Part shown: one piece after another, positions 1-4,763 of the stretch
Layout: every line of letters starts with the position of its first letter
Numbering within the stretch: position 1 is the first letter of the stretch
DNA from: an uncultured Actinomycetes bacterium
GTDB taxonomy: Bacteria > Actinomycetota > Actinomycetes > S36-B12
Reading direction: 5' to 3'
DNA length: 6,089 nucleotides
Assembly (NCBI GenBank): GCA_937876275.1
Contig: CALFIA010000055.1
Coordinates: forward strand, 1 to 6,089
Notes under the pieces: model-generated
Seen by the model: only the letters and a program-made list of their open reading frames with translations
Databases searched by the model: none
Told to the model about the DNA's origin: nothing
Made by a program: the position numbers and the translations under genes

Positions 1-2
1 GA

Positions 3-353
3 TTGGCGGCAATCCGCGCCGCCATCGCCCGCGACCTGCCCGCCAGGGCGCCAAGCTTTTTCTTTATGGATATCCAAGACGCCCAACTTGCCCCGTTTGC
101 GACCCTTATGACAAGCAACCCCGCCGTCACCCAAGTGCAAACCGCCCCGATGCTGCGCGGCATTGTAACCCAGATCAACGGGCGCAAGGCGCGCGATGTG
201 GTGGGCGATCATTGGGTGGTGACGGGTGATCGGGGGATTACCTTTTCCGATAGCCCGCCAGATGGCACCACCGTGACCGAAGGCGCGTGGTGGCCCAAAG
301 ACTATAAAGGCCCTGCGCAAATCTCTTTCGCCGCAACCGAGGCTGCCGAATAA
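3..353 (+). CDS. Internal fragment of an FtsX-like ABC transporter permease (partial, probably foreign)
   Basis: The frame is open from the left edge and encodes about 116 residues. The TTG at position 3 is read here as an internal Leu codon rather than a true start. The stretch ARAPSFFFMDIQ, then TAPMLRGIVTQINGR, then GDRGITFSDSPPDG and EGAWWPKDYKGPAQISF matches, from memory, the extracytoplasmic part of the large (about 800-residue) YbbP-type permeases of the FtsX superfamily, best known to me from Rhodobacterales. These are polytopic inner-membrane proteins paired with an ATPase; the transported substrate is not certain. No membrane segment lies in the fragment. The frame ends at TAA 351-353, far short of the family's C-terminal permease domain, and the stop overlaps the ATG of khpA. 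Codons favour GTG and GAT, whereas the genes to the right favour GTC and ATC. A truncated permease is not expected upstream of khpA; rpsP is. I infer a chimeric join rather than a working gene. Family assignment is moderately sure and taxonomic origin less so. Confidence 0.65.
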   Translation: MAAIRAAIARDLPARAPSFFFMDIQDAQLAPFATLMTSNPAVTQVQTAPMLRGIVTQINGRKARDVVGDHWVVTGDRGITFSDSPPDGTTVTEGAWWPKDYKGPAQISFAATEAAE

Positions 354-355
354 TG
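331..355. other. Suspected chimeric junction between permease fragment and actinobacterial cluster
   Basis: Similarity to the permease family continues at least to about 328 (GPAQISF), and unambiguous actinobacterial sequence begins at the khpA ATG (353). Between them lie codons for Ala-Ala-Thr-Glu-Ala-Ala-Glu. That Ala/Glu-rich string could belong either to the permease or to the Ala/Glu-rich tail common in actinobacterial ribosomal protein S16. Such shared low-complexity coding sequence is a plausible point for a false join by assembly or template switching. The exact breakpoint cannot be fixed from this sequence. Confidence 0.55.
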
Positions 356-592
356 CTCGAGGAGGCTCTGCGTCATCTGGTGCAGGGGATCGTCGATCAT
401 CCCGAGGATGTCACCGTCACGGAGAAGAACCAGCGCCGCGGCAAGTGCCTCGACGTTCGGGTGAATCCTGACGATATGGGCCGAGTCATTGGCCGCGCCG
501 GACGCACCGCTTCAGCGCTGCGTACGGTCGTCACCGCACTTAATAACGGTCGCGGTGTCCGTATCGATTTCCTTGACGTCGCAGAGCGCTAG
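353..592 (+). CDS. khpA: KH-domain RNA-binding protein KhpA
   Basis: This 79-residue protein is the usual size for KhpA, a single KH domain that binds RNA in the cytoplasm; in other bacteria it pairs with KhpB/Jag and is linked to cell division, elongation and RNA control. The KH signature is visible: a beta strand LDVRVNPDD (33-41), then GRVIGRAGRT with the GxxG loop at G47-R-A-G50, then the helix TASALRTVVTAL. The N-terminus MLEEALRHLVQGIVD is the family's normal start, so the ATG at 353 is well supported even though no Shine-Dalgarno precedes it; GAGGAGG at 359-365 lies inside the gene. In actinobacteria this gene normally follows rpsP, which is absent here because of the suspected join. 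It is followed after 6 nt by rimM. Confidence 0.92.
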   Translation: MLEEALRHLVQGIVDHPEDVTVTEKNQRRGKCLDVRVNPDDMGRVIGRAGRTASALRTVVTALNNGRGVRIDFLDVAER

Positions 593-598
593 CCGCTG

Positions 599-1105
599 AT
601 GCGCGTCGTCGTCGGACGCATCGGCCGTCCCCACGGAATCCGTGGAGAAGTCACGGTCGAACCGCGTACTGACGAACCTGAGGTGCGTTTCGCCCCGGGT
701 GCCGTGCTGCTGATCGATCATCCGCGCAAGACGCTGGTGGTCGAGAGCATGCACTGGCACTCGGGGCGCATTCTTTTGGCCTTCGAGGGTGTCGAGACTC
801 GCAACGAGGCCGAGGAGCTTCGCAATGTGCTTCTCGAGGTTGAGCGCGGAGACGATGAGACCCCCGAAGACCCCGACGAGTATTACGACAGCGCGCTCGT
901 GGACTGCGCCGTGCATCTCGCGGACGGCGCCGCGATCGGCACCGTCGTCGATGTGATTCACCTTCCGAGCCAGGAGCTCCTCTCGGTCGAGACCCTAGAC
1001 GGACGCGAGGTACTGATTCCGTTCGTGAGCGAGATCGTCCCGACTGTCGATATTCGCGGTCGACGCATCACCATCACCCCGCCCCCGGGCCTACTGGACG
1101 ACTGA
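599..1105 (+). CDS. rimM: Ribosome maturation factor RimM
   Basis: The 168-residue protein matches RimM, which binds ribosomal protein S19 and helps assemble the head of the 30S subunit. The N-terminal RimM domain opens with the diagnostic VGRIGRPHGIRGEV (residues 5-18) and continues to about residue 84, including VETRNEAEELR. An acidic linker (DDETPEDPDE, 85-94) leads to the PRC-barrel domain starting at YYDSALV (95-101), followed by GTVVDVIHLPSQELLSVE and REVLIPFVSEIV, the usual PRC core. The length is normal. The start is the only ATG giving the canonical N-terminus. No clear Shine-Dalgarno is seen, so it probably depends on translation arriving from khpA 6 nt upstream. Its TGA overlaps the trmD ATG as TGATG (1103-1107), a classic coupling arrangement. 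Confidence 0.96.
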   Translation: MRVVVGRIGRPHGIRGEVTVEPRTDEPEVRFAPGAVLLIDHPRKTLVVESMHWHSGRILLAFEGVETRNEAEELRNVLLEVERGDDETPEDPDEYYDSALVDCAVHLADGAAIGTVVDVIHLPSQELLSVETLDGREVLIPFVSEIVPTVDIRGRRITITPPPGLLDD

Positions 1106-1815
1106 TGCGCATCGACATCGTCACGATCTTCCCTGACTATCTCGAGCCCCTACGCCTGTCATTGGTAGGCAAGTCGATTGACGCGGGTGTAATCGATCTT
1201 CGCGTCCACGATCTGCGCGCTTTCACTCATGATCGACACAACACCGTCGATGACACCCCCTACGGCGGAGGCCCGGGCATGGTCATGTCTGCGCAGCCGT
1301 GGGGGGAGGCGCTGGATTCCATTCGCGAGAGCGATTCCGATCGGTCGCCAAGACTCATCGTGCCGACTCCTTCCGGAACCTCCTTTACTCAAGCGGACGC
1401 CCAGCTTCTTTCTCATGATGCGTGGCTCGTCATTGCCTGCGGCCGCTATGAAGGCATCGATTCGCGTGTCATGCGGCATTACGCAGACCGCGCTGACTGG
1501 TCGGGCGTCAGCGAACTCTCGATCGGAGACTACGTACTGGCCGGTGGTGAGGTTGCCGCGATGGTGATGGTTGAGGCAGTCGCTCGACTCATTCCCGGCG
1601 TACTCGGCAATCATGAGAGTGCGGTCGACGACTCATTCGCGCCCGGTGCCATGGAAAGCCTGCTCGAGGGGCCTGTTTTCACCAAGCCGCTGGAATGGCG
1701 GGGGCAGAACGTACCTGACGTGTTGCTCAGCGGCCACCATGCGAAAGTTGCCGCGTGGCGACGAGAGCAGGCTCTCGAGCGCACACGAGTTAACCGACCC
1801 GATCTGCTCAGCTGA
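1105..1815 (+). CDS. trmD: tRNA (guanine-N1-)-methyltransferase TrmD
   Basis: TrmD uses S-adenosylmethionine to make m1G37 next to the anticodon, preventing +1 frameshifting; it is generally essential. The 236 residues carry the whole SPOUT trefoil-knot enzyme: MRIDIVTIFPDY start, DDTPYGGGPGMVM (49-61), the cofactor-binding ACGRYEGIDSRV (111-122) and LSIGDYVLAGGE (138-149). By alignment from memory with E. coli R154 and D169, the catalytic pair is R161 (in VARLIPGVLG) and D176 (in DDSF); the spacing of 15 residues agrees. The C-terminal domain ends in the usual SGHHAKVAAWRREQALERT. Translation is coupled to rimM by TGATG. The last 8 bp overlap the 3' end of the convergent pgm, so no terminator fits between the two genes. 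In many relatives rplS follows directly; here pgm intervenes. Confidence 0.98.
   Translation: MRIDIVTIFPDYLEPLRLSLVGKSIDAGVIDLRVHDLRAFTHDRHNTVDDTPYGGGPGMVMSAQPWGEALDSIRESDSDRSPRLIVPTPSGTSFTQADAQLLSHDAWLVIACGRYEGIDSRVMRHYADRADWSGVSELSIGDYVLAGGEVAAMVMVEAVARLIPGVLGNHESAVDDSFAPGAMESLLEGPVFTKPLEWRGQNVPDVLLSGHHAKVAAWRREQALERTRVNRPDLLS
1808..1815. other. Palindromic shared stop site of trmD and pgm (TCAGCTGA)
   Basis: The 8-bp overlap of the two convergent genes is the perfect palindrome TCAGCTGA. Read on the plus strand it ends trmD with AGC TGA, and on the minus strand it ends pgm with AGC TGA, so both proteins finish with Ser and both stops come from the same 8 bp. No T-rich hairpin terminator is visible around it; if transcription stops here it does so within coding sequence or by Rho. 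Confidence 0.9.
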
Positions 1816-3451
1816 TCGCTGCCGTCACGATTGACTGCGCCTCGGCCTGGATCGCCGCCAGGTGCTCCGCACTTGTGAAGGACTCCGCGTAGATCTTGTA
1901 GACATCCTCAGTGCCGGACGGCCGAGCGGCGAACCAGCCGTTCTCGGTCATCACCTTGAGACCACCGATTGCTGCATGATTTCCCGGCGCCTCAGTCATG
2001 GTCGAGATGATCGGTTCTCCTGCGAGTGACGTAGCAGTGACCTGTGCGGGTGAGAGTTTCGCGAGCGCTGCTTTCTGCTCGCGAGTGGCCGCAGCATCGA
2101 TGCGGGCGTAGGCCGGGTTGCCGAAGGTCTCGGTCAGTCGCGCATAGTGCTTACTCGGTGAGGATCCCGTTACCGCGAGGATTTCCGAGGCCAGCAGGCA
2201 CGCAATGATGCCGTCCTTGTCGGTACTCCAGGCGCCGCCATCGAGACGCAGGAAGGATGCCCCGGCGGATTCCTCGCCGCCGAAGGCGACCGAACCGTCG
2301 AGCAGGCCCGGCACGTACCACTTGAATCCGACAGGTACCTCAAAGAGTCGTCGACCATGTGAGGCCACGACGCGATCGATCATCGAGGAGCTCACCACGG
2401 TCTTGCCGATCGCCGAATCATGGCGCCAGCCTTCTCGATGTGTGACCAAGTAATCGATGCACGCGGACAGGTAGTGATTGGGATTCATCAGCCCAAAGTC
2501 GGACGTCACGATGCCGTGGCGATCCGAGTCAGCGTCATTGCCCGTGGCGATGTCGAATTCCATTCGGCGTGCGATCACAGGTGCCATGGCGTGTGGCGAC
2601 GAGCAGTCCATGCGGATCTTGCCGTCCCAGTCGAGGTGCATAAATCGCCAGGTGGGATCCGTCAGCGGGTTGAGCACGGTGAGATCGAGGCCGTAGGTCT
2701 CGGCGATGGCCGGCCAGTAGTCGACACTTGCACCACCGAGCGGATCAGCTCCGATACGCACCCCAGCCGCGCGGATCGCCTCCAGATTGATGACCTTCGG
2801 TAGGTCGTCAACATACGTGCGGAGATAGTCGTACCGCTGAGTAGTTGATGCGGAAAGCGCGGCCTCGAGTCGCATGCGCTTCACTGCACGAAGACCGCCT
2901 GCGAGCAGCTGATTTGCATGCGCCTGCACGACCGAAGTGATGTCAGTTCCCGCGGGGCCGCCATCCGGGGGGTTGTACTTAAAGCCGCCATCACGCGGTG
3001 GGTTGTGCGACGGGGTCACAACGATGCCATCGGCCCGTGCGCCATCGTCAGCGCGAAGTCCTCGGTTGTGAACCAAGATCGCATGCGAGATTGCCGGCGT
3101 GGGCGTGAAGCCATCGCGGGCGTCAATCATCACGGTCACGCCATTGGCTGCAAGTACCTCGAGCGCTGTGGACCAAGCAGGCTCGCTGAGGGCGTGGGGA
3201 TCGCGCCCGATGAACAAAGGGCCGCCGATGCCGACAGAGGCCCGGTAGTCGCAGATTGCCTGGGTCGTGGCCGCGATGTGGTCCTCATTGAAGGCTCGGT
3301 CGAAAGCGGAGCCACGGTGGCCCGAGGTGCCAAAGGCCACCTGCTGGCTGATCTCTGCGACGTCTGGGTGCAGTTCGTAGTAGGCCGCGACTAGGGCGGG
3401 GATATCGACGAGGTCATCGGGCAGGGCCTGTAGGCCGGCGCGCGGGTGCAT
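1808..3451 (-). CDS. pgm: Phosphoglucomutase, alpha-D-glucose phosphate-specific (Pgm)
   Basis: Pgm interconverts glucose 1-phosphate and glucose 6-phosphate in the cytoplasm, linking glycolysis to glycogen, trehalose and cell-envelope sugar synthesis. The protein follows the E. coli Pgm type throughout. Counting from the chosen start, FGTSGHRGS is at 40-48; the phosphoserine loop VTPSHNPP has catalytic S148; the metal loop DADSDRHG has D306, D308 and D310; the sugar-specificity loop GGEESAG is at 391-397; and the phosphate-binding loop RPSGTED is at 510-516. The frame stays open upstream to an ATG at 3577, but the start at 3451 is preferred: it gives 547 residues (E. coli Pgm has about 546), the N-terminus MHPRAGLQALPDD aligns with E. 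coli MAIHNRAGQPAQQ, and GGAGG lies 7 nt upstream. The upstream extension is low-complexity and overlaps structured intergenic DNA. The gene is divergent from rplS and convergent with trmD. No lesion is seen. Confidence 0.97.
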   Translation of the reverse strand: MHPRAGLQALPDDLVDIPALVAAYYELHPDVAEISQQVAFGTSGHRGSAFDRAFNEDHIAATTQAICDYRASVGIGGPLFIGRDPHALSEPAWSTALEVLAANGVTVMIDARDGFTPTPAISHAILVHNRGLRADDGARADGIVVTPSHNPPRDGGFKYNPPDGGPAGTDITSVVQAHANQLLAGGLRAVKRMRLEAALSASTTQRYDYLRTYVDDLPKVINLEAIRAAGVRIGADPLGGASVDYWPAIAETYGLDLTVLNPLTDPTWRFMHLDWDGKIRMDCSSPHAMAPVIARRMEFDIATGNDADSDRHGIVTSDFGLMNPNHYLSACIDYLVTHREGWRHDSAIGKTVVSSSMIDRVVASHGRRLFEVPVGFKWYVPGLLDGSVAFGGEESAGASFLRLDGGAWSTDKDGIIACLLASEILAVTGSSPSKHYARLTETFGNPAYARIDAAATREQKAALAKLSPAQVTATSLAGEPIISTMTEAPGNHAAIGGLKVMTENGWFAARPSGTEDVYKIYAESFTSAEHLAAIQAEAQSIVTAAIS

Positions 3452-3463
3452 GGAGGGGCCTCC
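3452..3463 (-). promoter_or_regulatory. pgm ribosome binding site inside a short inverted repeat
   Basis: On the minus strand GGAGG (complement of 3459-3463) stands 7 nt before the ATG at 3451, a near-ideal Shine-Dalgarno that decides the start. The 7-nt spacer ends in CCTCC, the exact complement, so 3452-3463 can fold back on itself (GGAGG, 2-nt gap, CCTCC). The gap is too short for a tidy hairpin loop, so sequestration of the site is possible but unproven. Confidence 0.75.
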
Positions 3464-3478
3464 GTGTGAGTGCGGACG

Positions 3479-3502
3479 GGCCGATCGTGAGGCGATTCGG
3501 CC
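3479..3502 (-). promoter_or_regulatory. Bulged 9-bp hairpin in the pgm leader
   Basis: Left arm GGCCGATCG (3479-3487), 5-nt loop (3488-3492) and right arm CGATTCGGCC (3493-3502) pair over 9 bp with one unpaired T at 3496. In the pgm transcript this hairpin would sit 27 nt before the start codon and, if the weak -10 at 3511-3516 is real, essentially at the 5' end of the mRNA. The role is inferred: message stabilisation, translational control, or a protein-binding site in the DNA. No T tract follows it, so it is not a standard terminator. Confidence 0.45.
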
Positions 3503-3510
3503 GTACGCCC

Positions 3511-3516
3511 AGGGTA
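3511..3516 (-). promoter_or_regulatory. Candidate -10 element for pgm (weak)
   Basis: The minus-strand hexamer TACCCT fits the loose actinobacterial TAnnnT -10 pattern and would start transcription near 3504, giving a leader of about 50 nt before the pgm ATG. The -35 region at 17-nt spacing (TCGTGG) matches TTGACA poorly. It is offered only because it is the best-placed match. Confidence 0.2.
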
Positions 3517-3527
3517 TGGCAGACTTG

Positions 3528-3537
3528 GTGGGCCCAC
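3528..3537. repeat. Perfect 10-bp palindrome GTGGGCCCAC, possible operator
   Basis: This perfect palindrome lies about 11 bp from the candidate pgm -10 and partly overlaps its candidate -35 (3534-3539). Its size and position would suit a binding site for a dimeric regulator of pgm. With no second copy and no known matching factor, this is inference. Confidence 0.3.
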
Positions 3538-3544
3538 GAGAGAT

Positions 3545-3611
3545 TGGCGCGGCCTCTGCCATAGGGGAGAGCGCCATTCGTAGGCTCGTTCGACCTGTAC
3601 GACCATCGAAC
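3545..3611 (+). promoter_or_regulatory. Two inverted repeats upstream of rplS
   Basis: TGGCGC (3545-3550) pairs with GCGCCA (3571-3576), and inside it CCTC (3553-3556) can pair with GGGG (3564-3567) with one G-U pair. The next repeat is GTTCGA (3588-3593) with TCGAAC (3606-3611) around a 12-nt loop. The second, 47 nt before the rplS ATG, would lie in the 5' leader if transcription starts just after TAGGCT (3581-3586). Ribosomal protein operons are often autoregulated through leader structures, so a role in rplS control is possible, but I recognise no named leader family. Confidence 0.3.
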
Positions 3612-3642
3612 CCCTCAACCGCGGTCGACCTATGGCGCCTGC

Positions 3643-3648
3643 AGGAAG
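3643..3648 (+). promoter_or_regulatory. rplS ribosome binding site AGGAAG
   Basis: AGGAAG ends 10 nt before the ATG at 3659 and is the only purine-rich match upstream of the chosen start. It supports that start over the in-frame ATG at 3632, which would place this motif inside the coding sequence. Confidence 0.6.
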
Positions 3649-3658
3649 TGATGATGCA

Positions 3659-4021
3659 ATGAAGACTCTCGACTCCATCGACTCCGGTTCACTCCGCGAC
3701 GACATTCCCGCCTTCCGTGCCGGCGACACCGTCAAGGTGCACGTCAAGGTCATCGAAGGCAACAAGAGCCGCGTTCAGGTGTTCCAGGGTGTGTGCATCG
3801 CACGCCAGGGTTCGGGCCTGACCGAGACCTTCACGGTCCGCAAGGTCTCCTACGGCGTTGGTGTCGAGCGCATCTTCCCGCTGCACACCCCCTCGGTCGA
3901 GAAGATCGAGCTGGTCAGCCGCGGTGACGTCCGTCGCGCCAAGCTGTACTACCTGCGTGAGCTGCGTGGCAAGAAGGCGAAGATCCGCGAGCTTCGCGAC
4001 ACTCCGAAGGCGAACGCCTAG
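3659..4021 (+). CDS. rplS: 50S ribosomal protein L19
   Basis: L19 sits at the interface of the 50S and 30S subunits. The 120-residue protein has the family core in order: DDIPAFRAGDTVKVHVKVIEGNKSRVQVFQGV is split around the start of the barrel (residues 14-45), then RQGSGLTETFTVRK, GVGVERIFPLHTPSVEKIE and the near-invariant RGDVRRAKLYYLREL, ending in a basic tail KKAKIREL. The ATG at 3659 (MKTLDSIDSGSL) is chosen because L19 proteins begin with a short MN/MK-x-LD helix and because AGGAAG lies just upstream; an in-frame ATG at 3632 would add nine unconserved residues. It is the first gene of the right-hand plus-strand cluster and, with pgm antiparallel upstream, must have its own promoter. Signal peptidase genes follow after 35 nt. 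Confidence 0.97.
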   Translation: MKTLDSIDSGSLRDDIPAFRAGDTVKVHVKVIEGNKSRVQVFQGVCIARQGSGLTETFTVRKVSYGVGVERIFPLHTPSVEKIELVSRGDVRRAKLYYLRELRGKKAKIRELRDTPKANA

Positions 4022-4022
4022 C

Positions 4023-4042
4023 CTCACCCGCTTCGGGTCGAG
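4023..4042 (+). terminator. Hairpin between rplS and the first lepB (attenuator or processing site candidate)
   Basis: Immediately after the rplS stop, CTCACCCG (4023-4030) pairs with CGGGT plus GAG (4034-4042), a stem of 8 bp with a 3-nt loop and a bulged C at 4039. There is no run of T after it, so it is not a standard intrinsic terminator. It could reduce read-through or mark an mRNA end, letting the abundant rplS message exceed that of the peptidase genes. The structure is visible; the function is inferred. Confidence 0.35.
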
Positions 4043-4056
4043 CAGATGTCACTTTC

Positions 4057-4746
4057 ATGAGTCGCGGCAAGAAGTCGTCGTGGTGGGATATTCCCGTCAC
4101 CCTGGCGATCGCCGTTGGTGTGGTTCTCCTCATCACGACATTTGTCGTCAAACCGTTCTCCATTCCTTCGGGGTCCATGGAGAACACGCTGCTGGTCGGC
4201 GATCGAGTTCTCGTGAACCGAATGGTCTATCACTTCCGTGATGTTCAACGTGGTGACGTCATCGTCTTCGATGGCACGGACTCCTTCGTTCCGGCCGGTG
4301 ACAAGCCGCAGCGCAATCCGATCAGCGGTGCGTTCACCTGGGTCGGGCAATCGCTCGGACTCATCCAGCCCGACAGCACAGACTTCATTAAGCGCGTCAT
4401 CGGAGTCGCGGGCGATCACGTGGTCTGCTGCGACGTGCAGGGGCGCATCACCATCAACGGCGCACCTCTTGATGAGACGTACCTCTACACCGACGACGTC
4501 CCGAGCTATGACGACTTCGATGTCGTCGTGCCCGAGGGCAAGCTATGGGTGATGGGCGACCATAGGTCGAACTCGGCTGACTCGAGGTCGCACATGGGCG
4601 ATCCTGGCGGTGGCTTCGTGCCGACGAGCAAGGTGATCGGGCGCGCCATGGTGGTTCTCTGGCCGCCTAGTGAGTTCAAGGTGCTCGGCATCCCGCCGGA
4701 ATTCGACTCGATTCCCGCTCCTGCCTCCGCGAACTCCACCGACTGA
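4057..4746 (+). CDS. lepB: Signal peptidase I (first of two tandem paralogues)
   Basis: This 229-residue enzyme cleaves N-terminal signal peptides from preproteins exported by Sec and Tat, acting on the outer face of the cytoplasmic membrane. A short basic N-terminus (SRGKK) precedes a single membrane segment (about residues 12-31). The S26 Ser/Lys active site follows: box B IPSGSMENTL with nucleophile S40, box C RGDVIVF (65-71), box D IKRVIGVAGD with general base K112, and box E GDHRSNSADSR (167-177). The His in box E, in place of the usual Asn, is as far as I recall common in actinobacteria. Adjacent cysteines C124-C125 lie in the extracellular domain. There is no C-terminal membrane segment. 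The start gives the normal family N-terminus, but no good Shine-Dalgarno precedes it. It lies in the rplS cluster, as in other actinobacteria, 17 nt before a second copy. Confidence 0.96.
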   Translation: MSRGKKSSWWDIPVTLAIAVGVVLLITTFVVKPFSIPSGSMENTLLVGDRVLVNRMVYHFRDVQRGDVIVFDGTDSFVPAGDKPQRNPISGAFTWVGQSLGLIQPDSTDFIKRVIGVAGDHVVCCDVQGRITINGAPLDETYLYTDDVPSYDDFDVVVPEGKLWVMGDHRSNSADSRSHMGDPGGGFVPTSKVIGRAMVVLWPPSEFKVLGIPPEFDSIPAPASANSTD

Positions 4747-4763
4747 TCTGACACGATCTACGC

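Larger units (their letters stand above)
3452..3658. promoter_or_regulatory. Divergent intergenic region pgm / rplS, rich in inverted repeats
   Basis: These 207 bp must hold the promoters of both pgm (minus) and rplS (plus). Promoter matches are weak. For pgm, TACCCT on the minus strand (complement of 3511-3516) is a possible -10, with only a poor -35 (TCGTGG, complement of 3534-3539) at 17-nt spacing. For rplS, TAGGCT at 3581-3586 is a possible -10 with no convincing -35. Inverted repeats visible by eye: 3479-3502 (9-bp bulged stem), 3528-3537 (GTGGGCCCAC), 3545-3576 (TGGCGC/GCGCCA), 3588-3611 (GTTCGA/TCGAAC) and CCTGCAGG at 3638-3645. No convincing small gene is seen here; the plus and minus open frames crossing it lack family features. 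Confidence 0.6.

Noticed and set aside
512..961. 149-codon minus-strand frame across khpA and rimM
   Set aside because: It is antisense to two well-supported genes, has no domain or ribosome binding site, and is expected by chance at this base composition.
1159..1614. 151-codon minus-strand frame inside trmD
   Set aside because: It is antisense to the catalytic core of TrmD and shows no family features.
1846..1862. CCTGG / CCAGG inverted repeat near the pgm 3' end, considered as a terminator
   Set aside because: The stem is only 5 bp, lies inside coding sequence and has no T tract; it is likely chance.
2918..3394. 158-codon plus-strand open frame antisense to pgm
   Set aside because: It lies wholly within conserved Pgm coding sequence on the other strand, has Arg/Ala/Val-rich composition typical of an antisense frame in GC-rich DNA, and no recognisable domain.
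3452..3577. A 42-residue N-terminal extension of Pgm starting at the ATG at 3577
   Set aside because: The extension has no resemblance to Pgm, passes through hairpin-forming DNA, and the ATG at 3451 has an ideal GGAGG and gives the normal family length and N-terminus.
3632..3658. Nine-residue extension of L19 from the ATG at 3632
   Set aside because: The residues are unlike L19 N-termini and would absorb the AGGAAG ribosome binding site of the 3659 start.
3391..3765. 124-codon minus-strand frame spanning the divergent region
   Set aside because: It overlaps the starts of both rplS and pgm in another frame, and its Arg/Pro/Ser-rich composition suggests noncoding sequence.
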